64,000 bases of DNA from Anaeramoeba ignava (Eukaryota > Metamonada > Anaeramoebidae), in contig JAPDFW010000061.1 of the NCBI GenBank assembly GCA_028826165.1, positions 434,001 through 498,000 of the forward strand, read 5' to 3'. Within the stretch, counting starts at the first letter, position 1. The number at the start of each line of letters is the position of its first letter. The position numbers were made by a program, and so were the translations under genes. Shown here piece by piece: positions 12,676 through 22,537 of this stretch. Below the pieces are notes generated by a model, which saw nothing but the letters and a program-made list of their open reading frames with translations, was not told the DNA's origin and ran no database searches.

Positions 12676-14054
12676 ATGAAATTCCTTTTTCCAATATCAA
12701 ACAAGTTTATTTGCAAATGATGGAGAAGAAGGAATTGATTTGTTTGGATCAAGTGTTTCAATTTCAAATGATGGGAATATTCTTTTGATCATTGACAGTC
12801 TTGGCAAATGTTGAAAAATGACAACAAGGAAAAGCTTATATTTTCCAAAAATGAAAAAACAATTTGGAATCAATTTCAAATTTTAATTGCAAGTGATGGA
12901 GAAGCAAATGATTATTTTGGATCAAGTGTTTCAATTTCAAATGATGGGAATATTTGTTGGAGCTCCTTTTGCAAATGTTCGAAAAAGCTTATATTTTCAA
13001 AAAAAATGGAAATGATTGGAATCAAGTTGCTAAATTAATTGCAAATGATGGAGAAGCAGAAGATCAATTTGGATACAGTGTTTTTATTTTAGGGAAAACT
13101 ATTGCTATTAGTTCACCAAATGCTGATGGAGATTTAAATGAAGATCAAGGATGTGTTTATATTTTTAATGGGAATGAAGATGGAACAATTTGGAATCAAA
13201 CCCAAAAATTGTTTGCAAGTGATGGTCAAGATTATGATCAATTAGGATTCAGTATTTCAATTTCAAATGATTCAAATATTATGATAATTGGAGCTCCTTA
13301 TGCAGATGTTGGAAACAATGAATATCAAGGAAAAGCTTATATTTTCCAAAACAATGGAACATATTGGAATGAAATCCAAATTTTAATTTCAAGTGATGGA
13401 GAAAGTTGGGATGAATTTGGATACAGTGTTTTCATTTCAAGTGATTCTTCTTGGATAATAATTGGAGCTCCTGATGCAAATGTTGGAAGTAATTCAGAGC
13501 AAGGAAAAGCTTATATTTTCCAAAAAAATGGAAATCAATGGAATGAAACCCAAATTTTAATTTCAAGTGATGGACAAGAATATGATTCTTTTGGATGGAG
13601 TTCTTCAATTTCAAGTGATTCTTCTTGGTTAATAATTGGATCTATTTATGCAACAGATGATAGTAATGAACAGCAAGGAAAAGTTTATATCTTTCAAAAA
13701 AATGGAAATCAATGGGATCAAGTTCAATCAATAATTGAAACAAATGGATTTTATTATGATCAATTTGGATGGAGTGTTTTGATTTCAGATCAATTTGCAA
13801 TAGTTGGTGCTCCAAGTTCAGATTCTAATGATTTTGAATTTATTGAATCAGGAAATGTTTATGTAATTAATAATATTCCTTTACCAACTTCTTCATCTTC
13901 TTCAATTTCAAAAACAACAATAATTGTTTGTTCAACTGTTATTCCTGTTGTTGTTATTATTGTTGGAGTTATTTTAACAATTTTTTTAATTAAAAAAAGA
14001 AGAAAACAAAATCAAGAAATATCAAAAGATTACCGAGAATTAAAAGATAATTAA
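12676..14054 (+). pseudogene. FG-GAP surface protein 4, 5' end broken
   Basis: An ATG at 12676 in the family start context is followed by an early frame break. Blades 1 and 2 (12710-12960) are spread over different frames. From 12954 to the TAA at 14052 the frame is intact and gives blades 3-7, then a Ser-rich linker, a transmembrane helix (TTIIVCSTVIPVVVIIVGVI) and a basic tail ending YRELKDN. Counting both parts there are seven blades, as in the intact copies. Either a 5'-decayed pseudogene or a gene with two or three sequence errors near its start. Confidence 0.75.
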
Positions 14055-14153
14055 TTAATTTAAAAAAAAAAAAGCAAAAAAAATTTTTTTCATTTTTTTT
14101 CTCATTTTTTTCTTTTTCTTTTTCATTTTAAAACACAAAAAAAAAGAAAGAAA

Positions 14154-15593
14154 ATGAAATTAATTTTTATCATTTTGGTTTTGTTAATTCATAAAATTTC
14201 AACTAATTTTACACCTTTTCAATATCAACACATTTTAAATCCAAACGATCCAAATAATTTCACTTTTTTTGGACAAAGTCTTTCTATTTCAGGAAATACA
14301 CTTGCTATTGGTTCGTCTAATCTCGAAGGTTATGAAAAAAAGCCAGGAAGAGCTTATATTTTTGAGAATGAGAATAATAATTGGAATCAAAAAGCAAGAT
14401 TGAATATTAATGATGGAACAAATGGAGATGGATTTGGAACAAGTGTTTCAATTTCAAATGATATTGTTGTTATTGGAGCTCCTTTTGCAAATGTTAGTTC
14501 AAATATTTCACAAGGAAAAGCTTATGTTTTCAAAAAAAATGGGAATGATTGGAATCAAGTTGCTGAATTAATTGGGAATAATGGAAAACCTTTAGAAGGA
14601 TTTGGAATGGGTGTTTCCATTTCAGGAAAAACTATTGCTGTTGGTGCAATTAATGGAGATATTAATGAAACTCAAAATCGAGGATGTGTTTATATTTTTA
14701 ATGGAAATGAAGATGGAACAATTTGGAATCAAGTTCAACAATTATTTTCAAGTGATGGAGCAGATTCAGATGAATTCGGATGGGGTGTTTCAATTTCAGA
14801 CGATTCATCTTTGATTTTAGTAACAGCTCCTAATGCAAATGTTGGAAGTAATCAAGAACAAGGAAAAGCTTATATTTTCCAAAATAATGGAACAAATTGG
14901 AATGAAACCCAAATTTTAACTGCAAGTGATGGATATGAAAATGCTCAATTTGGATGGAGTGCTTCATCTTCAAGTGATTTTTCTTTTGTTGTGATTGGCT
15001 CTCCTTATATGAATGTTTCGAGTAATTCTACACAAGGCCAAGCTTATATTTTCCAAAAAAATGGAAATCAATGGAATCAAATCCAAATTTTAATTGCAAG
15101 TGATGGAAAAGAAGGTGATTTTTTTGGAGGTATTACTTCAGTTTCAAGTGATTCGTCTTTGATAATAATTGGCGCTCCTAATGCAGATGTTGGAAGTAAT
15201 CAAGAACAAGGAAAAGCTTATATTTTCCAAAATAATGGAACAAATTGGAATCAAGTCCAAATTTTAATTGCAAGTGATGGAAATGTAAATGATCAATTTG
15301 GAACAAGTGTTTTGATTTCAAATCAATTTGCAATAGTTGGAGCTTCTTGGGCAAAATCTAATAATGATGAATTCATACAAGCTGGAAAAGTATATTTGAT
15401 TGATAATATCCCTCCTCCACAACCAAATACATCTTCTTCGTCATCAGGCACAAAGGCAGCAATAATCGTTGCAGCAATTATTATTCCAATTGTTATTATT
15501 GTTGCAGCTATTTTCACAATTTATTTTGTTAAGAAAAAGATTAAACAGAAAAAAATGACTCAATATTATTCAAAAGTGAGAGATGAGCTTTAA
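14154..15593 (+). CDS. FG-GAP surface protein 5, intact
   Basis: Complete 479-residue frame. A signal peptide (MKLIFIILVLLIHKIS) is followed by seven FG-GAP repeats of about 60 residues, each with the pattern ASDG..DxFGxSVSIS....IGAPxAxVGxN..QGKAYIFxxNG..WNQ. After a Ser-rich linker comes a helix (AAIIVAAIIIPIVIIVAAIF) and a short basic tail ending YYSKVRDEL. Seven blades fit the closed propeller of integrin-alpha-like heads, so an extracellular type I membrane protein is expected. Ligand unknown. The first 54 nt are identical to the start of copy 7 at 17357. Many N-x-S/T sites suggest glycosylation. Confidence 0.9.
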   Translation: MKLIFIILVLLIHKISTNFTPFQYQHILNPNDPNNFTFFGQSLSISGNTLAIGSSNLEGYEKKPGRAYIFENENNNWNQKARLNINDGTNGDGFGTSVSISNDIVVIGAPFANVSSNISQGKAYVFKKNGNDWNQVAELIGNNGKPLEGFGMGVSISGKTIAVGAINGDINETQNRGCVYIFNGNEDGTIWNQVQQLFSSDGADSDEFGWGVSISDDSSLILVTAPNANVGSNQEQGKAYIFQNNGTNWNETQILTASDGYENAQFGWSASSSSDFSFVVIGSPYMNVSSNSTQGQAYIFQKNGNQWNQIQILIASDGKEGDFFGGITSVSSDSSLIIIGAPNADVGSNQEQGKAYIFQNNGTNWNQVQILIASDGNVNDQFGTSVLISNQFAIVGASWAKSNNDEFIQAGKVYLIDNIPPPQPNTSSSSSGTKAAIIVAAIIIPIVIIVAAIFTIYFVKKKIKQKKMTQYYSKVRDEL

Positions 15594-15679
15594 ATAACCC
15601 ATTTCCCAAAAAACAAAAGAGAATTTATCATTTTTTCTTTTCATTTTTTTTCATTTCATCAAATACAAAAATAACTAAA

Positions 15680-17053
15680 ATGATACAAAAAACAAAATTA
15701 ATTTCTTTTCAATTAATTTTTATTATTTTTTTCCTTTTTTTCTTTCATCAAATTTCAACTAATAATACCCCTTTTCAATTCCAACAAATTTTATATCCAA
15801 ATGACCCAACTGATTACATTTGGTTTGGCGAAACTGTTTCAATTTCAGGAAATAGCCTTGCGATTGCTTCAGTTAATGATCTTGGTTTTCCATATACCAG
15901 AAATGGAAGAGTTTATATTTTGGAAAATGAAAATTATAATAATAATAATAATTGGAATCAAAAAACAAGATTGAGTATTAATGATGGAACAAATGGAGAT
16001 GGATTTGGGACAAGTATTTCAATTTCAAATGATATTGTTGTTGTTGGAGCTCCTTTGATGACTGTTGGAAGTAATACTTATCAAGGAAAAGCTTATATTT
16101 TCAAAAAAAATGGAACTGATTGGAATCAAGTTGCTGAATTAATTGCAAATGATGGAGAAGCAGAAGATCTATTTGGATACAGGGTTTTCATTTCAGGAAA
16201 AATTATTATTGTTGGTTCACCTATCGTAAATATTAATGGAAAATTAAATCAAGGATGTGTTTATGTTTTTAATGGGAATGAAGATGGAACAATTTGGAAT
16301 CAAACCCAAAAGTTGATTGCAAGTGATGGAGAAGAATATGATCAATTTGGATGGAGTGTTTCAATTTCAAATGATATTCTTGTTGTTGGAACTCCTTGGA
16401 CAGAGGTTGGAACCAATATTCAGCAAGGAAAAGCTTATATTTTCCAAAATAATGGAAATGAATGGAATCAAATCCAAATTTTAATTGCAAGTGATGGTAA
16501 AGTAGGTGATTATTTTGGTTACAGTGTTTCAATTTCAAGTGATTCTTCTTTGATTATAATTGGAGCTTCTGAAGCAACTTCTGGAAGTAATATTTATCAA
16601 GGAAAAGCTTATATTTTCCAAAAAAATGGAAATCAATGGAATCAAATCCAAATATTAACTGCAGATGATGGTCAAGAATATGATCAATTTGGTTACAGTG
16701 TTTCAATTTCAAGTGATTCTTCTTTGATTATAATTGGAGCTCATTTGGCAAGAGTCGGAAGTAATCAAGGACAAGGAAAAGCTTATATTTTCCAAAAAAA
16801 TGGAAATCAATGGAATCAAATCCAAATTTTAATTGCAAATGATGGCCAAAATGAAAATGATCAATTTGGAACAAGTGTTTTGATTTCAAATCAATTTGCA
16901 ATAGTTGGAGCTTCAAAGGCATATAATAATAATTGTGAATTTATACAAGCAGGAAAAGTATATGTATTTGATAATAATCCTTTACCATCTCCATATCCAT
17001 CTACAACATTATCAATAAGTTCAAGTCCCAAAACAACTGTAATTGTTTCTTAA
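15680..17053 (+). CDS. FG-GAP surface protein 6, membrane anchor lost
   Basis: Open frame of 457 residues with a signal peptide (LISFQLIFIIFFLFFFHQIS) and seven FG-GAP blades. It stops (TAA, 17051-17053) at KTTVIVS, the first residues of what is the transmembrane helix in its neighbours. Downstream, 17096-17145 still encodes the old cytoplasmic tail in another frame (YYSKMRDEI, then TGA), matching copy 5. The anchor segment between them is disrupted. As written the product would be secreted rather than anchored. The interval to the next gene (17146-17356) is A/T-rich with no other feature. Confidence 0.8.
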   Translation: MIQKTKLISFQLIFIIFFLFFFHQISTNNTPFQFQQILYPNDPTDYIWFGETVSISGNSLAIASVNDLGFPYTRNGRVYILENENYNNNNNWNQKTRLSINDGTNGDGFGTSISISNDIVVVGAPLMTVGSNTYQGKAYIFKKNGTDWNQVAELIANDGEAEDLFGYRVFISGKIIIVGSPIVNINGKLNQGCVYVFNGNEDGTIWNQTQKLIASDGEEYDQFGWSVSISNDILVVGTPWTEVGTNIQQGKAYIFQNNGNEWNQIQILIASDGKVGDYFGYSVSISSDSSLIIIGASEATSGSNIYQGKAYIFQKNGNQWNQIQILTADDGQEYDQFGYSVSISSDSSLIIIGAHLARVGSNQGQGKAYIFQKNGNQWNQIQILIANDGQNENDQFGTSVLISNQFAIVGASKAYNNNCEFIQAGKVYVFDNNPLPSPYPSTTLSISSSPKTTVIVS

Positions 17054-17356
17054 ATTCTTATTTGAATTTATTTTGAAAGTTTTTTTCATTGAGAAAAAGA
17101 AGAACAAGAAAGCACTATTATTCAAAAATGAGAGACGAAATTTGAATGATCCACTTTCTTTCTTTTTTTTCATTTTTTTTAGAAATTTAAAATTAAAAAT
17201 TTTTTATTAATTTTGATCAATTCAAATAAAAAAAAAACAAAACTGAAACTATGAACCTAAATTCAAACACGTCATTTAAGAATTGTATTGTTTAAAATAA
17301 AATTGTTTTTTTTGGAATAAGAAAGATTTTTCATTTTTTTGTTTTAAAGAAAAAGA

Positions 17357-18781
17357 ATGAAATTAATTTTTATCATTTTGGTTTTGTTAATTCATAAAAT
17401 TTCAACTAATAACACTCCTTTTCAATATGAACATCTTTTATCTGCAAATGATCCAAATAATTACATTTATTTTGGACAAAGTATTTCAATTTCAGGAAAT
17501 ACTCTTGCAGTTGGAGCAGGAAGCAACTTTTATCCTGATGGAGCAAAACCAGGAAGAGCTTATATTTTTGAACAAGAAAAAAGTAATTGGAATCAAAAAG
17601 CAAGATTGTTTGCAAGTGATGGAACGAATGGAGATGGATTTGGAGAAAGTATTTCAATTTCAAATGATATTGTTGTTATTGGAGCTCCTAATGCAAATGT
17701 TGGAAATAATACTTATCAAGGAAAAGCTTATGTTTTCAAAAAAAATGGAACTGATTGGAATCAAGTTGCTGAATTAATTGCAAGTGATGGAGAAGCAGAA
17801 GATCTATTTGGATACAGGGTTTTCATTTCAGGGAAAATTATTGCTATTGGTTCGCCTAATTCAAATATTAGTGGAAATTCGGACCAAGGATGTGCTTATG
17901 TTTTTAATGGGAATGAAGATGGAACAATTTGGAATCAAACTCAAAAGTTGATTGCAAGTGATGGAGAAGTAGCTGATTATTTTGGAGAGATGATTTCAAT
18001 TTCAAGTGATTCTTCTTTGATTGTAATTGGAGTTATAGGTGCAGATGTTGGAACTAATCAAAACCAAGGAAAAACTTATATTTTCCAAAATAATGGAACA
18101 TATTGGAATCAAATCCAAATTTTAACTGCAAGTGATGGTCAAGCAGGTGAAAATTTTGGTTCAACTACTTCAATTTCAAGTGATTCTTCTTGGATGATAA
18201 TTGGAGCACCTTCAGCAAAGGTTGGGAGTAATGGCTATCAAGGAAAAGCTTATATTTTCCAAAACAATGGAAATCAATGGAATCAATTCCAAATTTTAAC
18301 TGCAAGTGATGGCCAAGCATATGATTTGTTTGGATACAGTTCTTCAATTTCAATTGATTCTTATTGGATTGTAATTGGAGCTCCTAATACAGATAGTCAA
18401 AATATGAATCCTCAAGGAAAAGTTTATATTTTCCAAAAAAATGGGAATCAATGGGATCAAGTCCAAATTTTACAAAGAAAAAGTGGAGATTCAAGTCTTT
18501 TTGGATTAAGTCTTTTGATTTCGGATTCTTTTGTTATGGTTGGTTCTCCAGGTTCTGATTCAAGTAATGGAAAATACACAGAATCAGGAAATGTTTATCT
18601 GATTAATAATACACCATTATCAAGCTCAAGTTCCAAAACAACAGTAATTGTTTGTTCAACTGTTATTCCTGTTGTTGTTATTGTTGGAGTTATTTTGACA
18701 GTTTTTTTCATTAGAAAGAGAAGAAAAAGAAAGCAGGAACAAAATTCAGAAGAATATTCAAAATTGACACAAACTAATTGA
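17357..18781 (+). CDS. FG-GAP surface protein 7, intact
   Basis: Complete 474-residue frame: the same signal peptide as copy 5 (MKLIFIILVLLIHKIS), seven FG-GAP blades (first FGQSISISGNTLAVG, last more divergent, FGLSLLISDSFVMVG), a Ser-rich linker, a transmembrane helix (VIVCSTVIPVVVIVGVILTV), an Arg/Lys stop-transfer and the tail YSKLTQTN. Its 3' end and downstream flank are almost identical to those of copy 8, pointing to recent tandem duplication or gene conversion. Confidence 0.9.
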   Translation: MKLIFIILVLLIHKISTNNTPFQYEHLLSANDPNNYIYFGQSISISGNTLAVGAGSNFYPDGAKPGRAYIFEQEKSNWNQKARLFASDGTNGDGFGESISISNDIVVIGAPNANVGNNTYQGKAYVFKKNGTDWNQVAELIASDGEAEDLFGYRVFISGKIIAIGSPNSNISGNSDQGCAYVFNGNEDGTIWNQTQKLIASDGEVADYFGEMISISSDSSLIVIGVIGADVGTNQNQGKTYIFQNNGTYWNQIQILTASDGQAGENFGSTTSISSDSSWMIIGAPSAKVGSNGYQGKAYIFQNNGNQWNQFQILTASDGQAYDLFGYSSSISIDSYWIVIGAPNTDSQNMNPQGKVYIFQKNGNQWDQVQILQRKSGDSSLFGLSLLISDSFVMVGSPGSDSSNGKYTESGNVYLINNTPLSSSSSKTTVIVCSTVIPVVVIVGVILTVFFIRKRRKRKQEQNSEEYSKLTQTN

Positions 18782-18925
18782 GGAAAATCCAAATTTTATT
18801 TTTTTCATTTTCATTTTTTTCATTTTTTAAAAAAAAAGAAAATGAAACAAAAAACAAAATTAATTTCTTCTATATTCATTTTATTTACTTTTTTCAATTC
18901 TTTTGGAAATGAAAATGAAATTTTC
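18620..18925 (+). repeat. Direct repeat, left copy (gene junction 7/8)
   Basis: Spans the transmembrane/tail coding end of copy 7, the 60-bp intergenic region and the signal-peptide start of copy 8. It recurs at 20152-20454 with only a few differences (EEYSKL versus TGYSKL codons, one base in the T/A runs, MKQKTK versus MKQQTK). Confidence 0.85.
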
Positions 18926-20311
18926 ACTAATAATACTCCCTTTCAATATGAACACATTTTAGCTCCAAATGATCCAAATAACAAGATTTATTTTGGACAA
19001 AGTATTTCAATTTCAGGAAATACTCTTGCAGTTGGTGCAACTCTTCCTTTTAGTCTTGAAGAAAATCCGTCAGGAAGAGCTTATATTTTTGAGAATGAGA
19101 ATAATAATTGGAATCAAAAAGCAAAATTAAATATTAATGATGGAACAAATGGAGATGGATTTGGAACAAGTATTTCAATTTCAAATGATATTGTTGTTGT
19201 TGGAGCTCCTTTTGCAAATGTTAGTTCAAATATTAAACAAGGAAAAGCTTATATTTTCAAAAAAAATGGGAATGATTGGAATCAAGTTGCTGAATTAATT
19301 GCAAATGATGGAGAAGCTGGTGATTATTTTGGATACAGCGTTTTTATTTTAGGGAAAATTATTATTATTGGTTCACCAGATGCAAATATTAATGGAACTA
19401 GAGCTCAAGGATGTGCTTATATTTTTAATGGGAATGAAGATGGAACAATTTGGAACCAAACCCAAAAGTTAATTGGAAATGATGGAAAAGAAAGTGATAA
19501 TTTTGGATGGAGTATTTCAGTTTCAAATGATATTGCTATTATTGGAATACCAAATGCAGATATTGGAAGTAATCAAAACCAAGGAAAAACTTATATTTTC
19601 CAAAAAAATGGAACAAATTGGAATCAATCCCAAATTTTAATTGCAAGTGATGGTCAAGCAGATGAAAATTTTGGATGGAGTGTTTCAATTTCAAGTGATT
19701 CTTCTTGTATATTAATTGGAGCACCACAAGCTTATGCCAACGAAGATATACAACAAGGAAAAGCTTATATTTTCCAAAAAAATGGAACAAATTGGAATCA
19801 ATCCCAAATTTTAATTGCAAACGATGGAAAATTATATGATAATTTTGGATTTTATGTTTCAATTTCAAGTAATTCTTCTTGGATTATAATTGGTGCTCCT
19901 TATGCAAATGTTGGTGGAAATAATTACCAAGGAAAAGCTTATGTTTTCCAAAATAACGGAAATTATTGGAATGAAACTCAAATTTTAACTAAAAATAATG
20001 GAAAAGTTGGCGATGAATTTGGGACAACTGTTGTGATTTCCGATACTTTTGCAATTATTGGATCTCCAGGTTCTGATTCAAGTAATGGAAAATACACAGA
20101 ATCAGGAAATGTTGTTTTGATTAATGATATTTCATTCATATACATTTCATCAAGCTCAAGTTCCAAAACAACAGTAATTGTTTGTTCAACTGTTATTCCT
20201 GTTGTTTTTATTGTTGGAGTTATTTTGACAGTTTTTTTCATTAGAAAGAGAAGAAAAAGAAAGCAGGAACAAAATTCAACAGGATATTCAAAATTGACAC
20301 AAACTAATTGA
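18842..20311 (+). CDS. FG-GAP surface protein 8, intact
   Basis: Complete 489-residue frame. The signal peptide (MKQKTKLISSIFILFTFFNS) is nearly identical to that of copy 9. Seven FG-GAP blades follow, then a Ser-rich linker, a helix (VIVCSTVIPVVFIVGVILTV) and the tail YSKLTQTN shared with copy 7. It therefore shares its 5' end with the next gene and its 3' end with the previous one, as expected from unequal crossing-over. Gap to copy 9 is 60 bp. Confidence 0.9.
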   Translation: MKQKTKLISSIFILFTFFNSFGNENEIFTNNTPFQYEHILAPNDPNNKIYFGQSISISGNTLAVGATLPFSLEENPSGRAYIFENENNNWNQKAKLNINDGTNGDGFGTSISISNDIVVVGAPFANVSSNIKQGKAYIFKKNGNDWNQVAELIANDGEAGDYFGYSVFILGKIIIIGSPDANINGTRAQGCAYIFNGNEDGTIWNQTQKLIGNDGKESDNFGWSISVSNDIAIIGIPNADIGSNQNQGKTYIFQKNGTNWNQSQILIASDGQADENFGWSVSISSDSSCILIGAPQAYANEDIQQGKAYIFQKNGTNWNQSQILIANDGKLYDNFGFYVSISSNSSWIIIGAPYANVGGNNYQGKAYVFQNNGNYWNETQILTKNNGKVGDEFGTTVVISDTFAIIGSPGSDSSNGKYTESGNVVLINDISFIYISSSSSSKTTVIVCSTVIPVVFIVGVILTVFFIRKRRKRKQEQNSTGYSKLTQTN

Positions 20312-20454
20312 GGAAAATCCAAATTTTATTTTTTTCATTTTCATTTTTTTCATTTTTAAAAAAAAAAGAAAATGAAACAACAAACAAAATTAATTTCTTC
20401 TATATTCATTTTATTTACTTTTTTCAATTCTTTTGGAAATGAAAATGAAATTTT
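20152..20454 (+). repeat. Direct repeat, right copy (gene junction 8/9)
   Basis: Second copy of the junction repeat described at 18620-18925, about 1.53 kb away, one gene length. The interval between the two is one whole duplication unit. Confidence 0.85.
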
Positions 20455-22424
20455 ATGGAATCAAGTTGCTGAATTAATTGCAAGTGATGGAGGAGCAGGT
20501 GATTCTTTTGGATCAAATGTTAAAATTAAAGGAAACATTTGTGTAATTGGAGCTCCTCAAACAGATGTGGGAAATTCTTTTTATCAAGGAAAAGCTTATA
20601 TTTTTGAAAATAATGGAACATATTGGAATCAAAAACAAATTTTAATTTCAAGTGATGGAAAAGAAAGTGATAATTTTGGATCAAGTTCTGCCATTTCAAA
20701 TGATGGGAAATTCATTTTAATTGGAGCTCAAAACGCTCGAGTAGAACATAACTTTTCTCAAGGAAAAGCTTATGTTTTTGAAAATAATGGAACAAATTGG
20801 AATCAAAAACAAATTTTAATTGCAAATGATGGAAATGAAAATGATAATTTTGGATCAAGTATTTCAATTTCAGGAAATATTTCCATAATTGGTGCCTTTT
20901 ATTCAATAGTCAATTACCACAATCAACAAGGAAAAGCTTATGTTTTTGAAAATAATGGAACATTTTGGAATGAAAAACAAACTTTAATTGCAAATGATGG
21001 GGAATCTTTTGACGATTTTGGATATAGTGTTTCAATTTCAAATGATTTTTCTGTTATAAGTGCTTTTGAAGCTAATATTGAAAAGAATCAAAACCAAGGA
21101 AAAGCTTATATTTTCCAAAATAATGGAACAAATTGGAATGAAACTCAAATTTTAATTGCAAGTGATGGACAAAGAAATGACCAATTTGGGAATAGTGTTT
21201 CAATTTTTGAAAATTTTTGTTTGATTGGAGCTTATCAAGCATCTATTGGAGAAAATATATATCAAGGAAAAGCTTATATTTTTGAAAGTAATGGGAGTTA
21301 TTGGAATCAAAAACAAATTTTAGTTGCAAGTGATGGTGAAATTGAAGACTTTTTTGGTATAAGTGTTTCAATTTCAGATTATTTCGCAATTATTGGAGCG
21401 TATGGAGCCAGAATTAACAATAATAAATATCAAGGAAAAGCTTATATTTTCCAAAAATAATGGAACTTATTGGAATCAATCCCAAATTTTATTTGCAAGT
21501 GATGGAAATGCAGGTGATCAATTTGGAGATAGTGTTTCAATTTCAGGAAAATTTATTGTAATTAGTTCTCCTAATGCACAAGTTGGAAATAATAAGTCGC
21601 AAGGCAAAGCCTATATTTTTGAACTTGCTGATATCCCTCCTCAAATTAATATTGTGAATTGTAGTTCATTGTTTTCTTCGTTTGAATGTTTTTGGAATCA
21701 AATCAATTCAAGTTTAAATGATATTTATTATCAAATCAATTATCAAACCAATATTGAAAATTGGCAATTAATTCAATCTCCAATTCTTATTCAAAATGTT
21801 TTTTATCAAGTTTTCAATTCTTCATTTTATTCAAAAATAACAGGAAATGTTGATTATTCAATCCAAATTAGAGCTTGTAATACAACAACTCAAATTTGTG
21901 GAGAATCTTCAAATCAAATCAATTTGAAAACAAGAATTGATTCTGTTAATAATTTAAATTTCCAAAGTTATTCAAATTCAATTCAATTAAATTGGAATTA
22001 TCCAAATGTTCCAATTATAAATTCAATTCCAAAATTAAATCATTATCTCCTTTCTTATCAAATTCTAAATTCAAATCAATCAACAAACATTTCAATTTCA
22101 AATTCATCAACTTCATTTCAAATCAATAATTTACAATCATTAACAAATTATTCCATTTCAATTTGTGGATGTAGAACAGAAGAATGTTTAGGAGAAGATC
22201 AAGGAGAAATCTCAACAATCCAAATTCAAACAAATCAAAAAACAACTTCATCTCCAAAATCAAAAACAACAACAATAGTTTTGGCAATTATTATTCCAAT
22301 TATTGTTATTATTGGAATAATTTTAACAATCATTTTAATTAGAAAAAAAAGAAATCAAAGATATAAATTCCAAGAAAAAGAACAAGAATTTATTGATATG
22401 TGTTTATTTTCTGATGAAAATTAA
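20372..22424 (+). CDS. FG-GAP/FN3 surface protein 9 (one frameshift)
   Basis: The frame 20372-21460 gives the signal peptide and six blades, then stops in ttccaaaaataatgg. The family text there is ttccaaaataatgg, so one extra A in the run shifts the frame. The following frame continues to 22424 with blade 7 (NAGDQFGDSVSISGK), an FN3-like pair (CSSLFSSFECFWNQ, then VNNLNFQSYSNSIQLNWNYP), a linker, a helix (IVLAIIIPIIVIIGIILTII) and the tail ending CLFSDEN. First copy in this part of the array to carry the FN3 pair: a signal peptide like copy 8 is joined to a copy-10-like body, so it may be a recombinant. The frameshift is a homopolymer indel and could be a sequencing error. Confidence 0.8.
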
Positions 22425-22537
22425 AGAAAGAATAAAAGAAGAAAAAAATTTTTTTCCTTTTTATATTCTTCTTTTCTTTTTCATTTTTTTCATTTTTTTA
22501 CTAAGCAAATAAATTAAAAAGAAATTTTTTTTAATTA

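Noticed and set aside
21440-21470. Programmed ribosomal frameshifting in the FG-GAP genes
   Set aside because: Lesions differ in sequence, direction and place between copies and no shared slippery motif plus downstream structure is seen; indels or errors are simpler.
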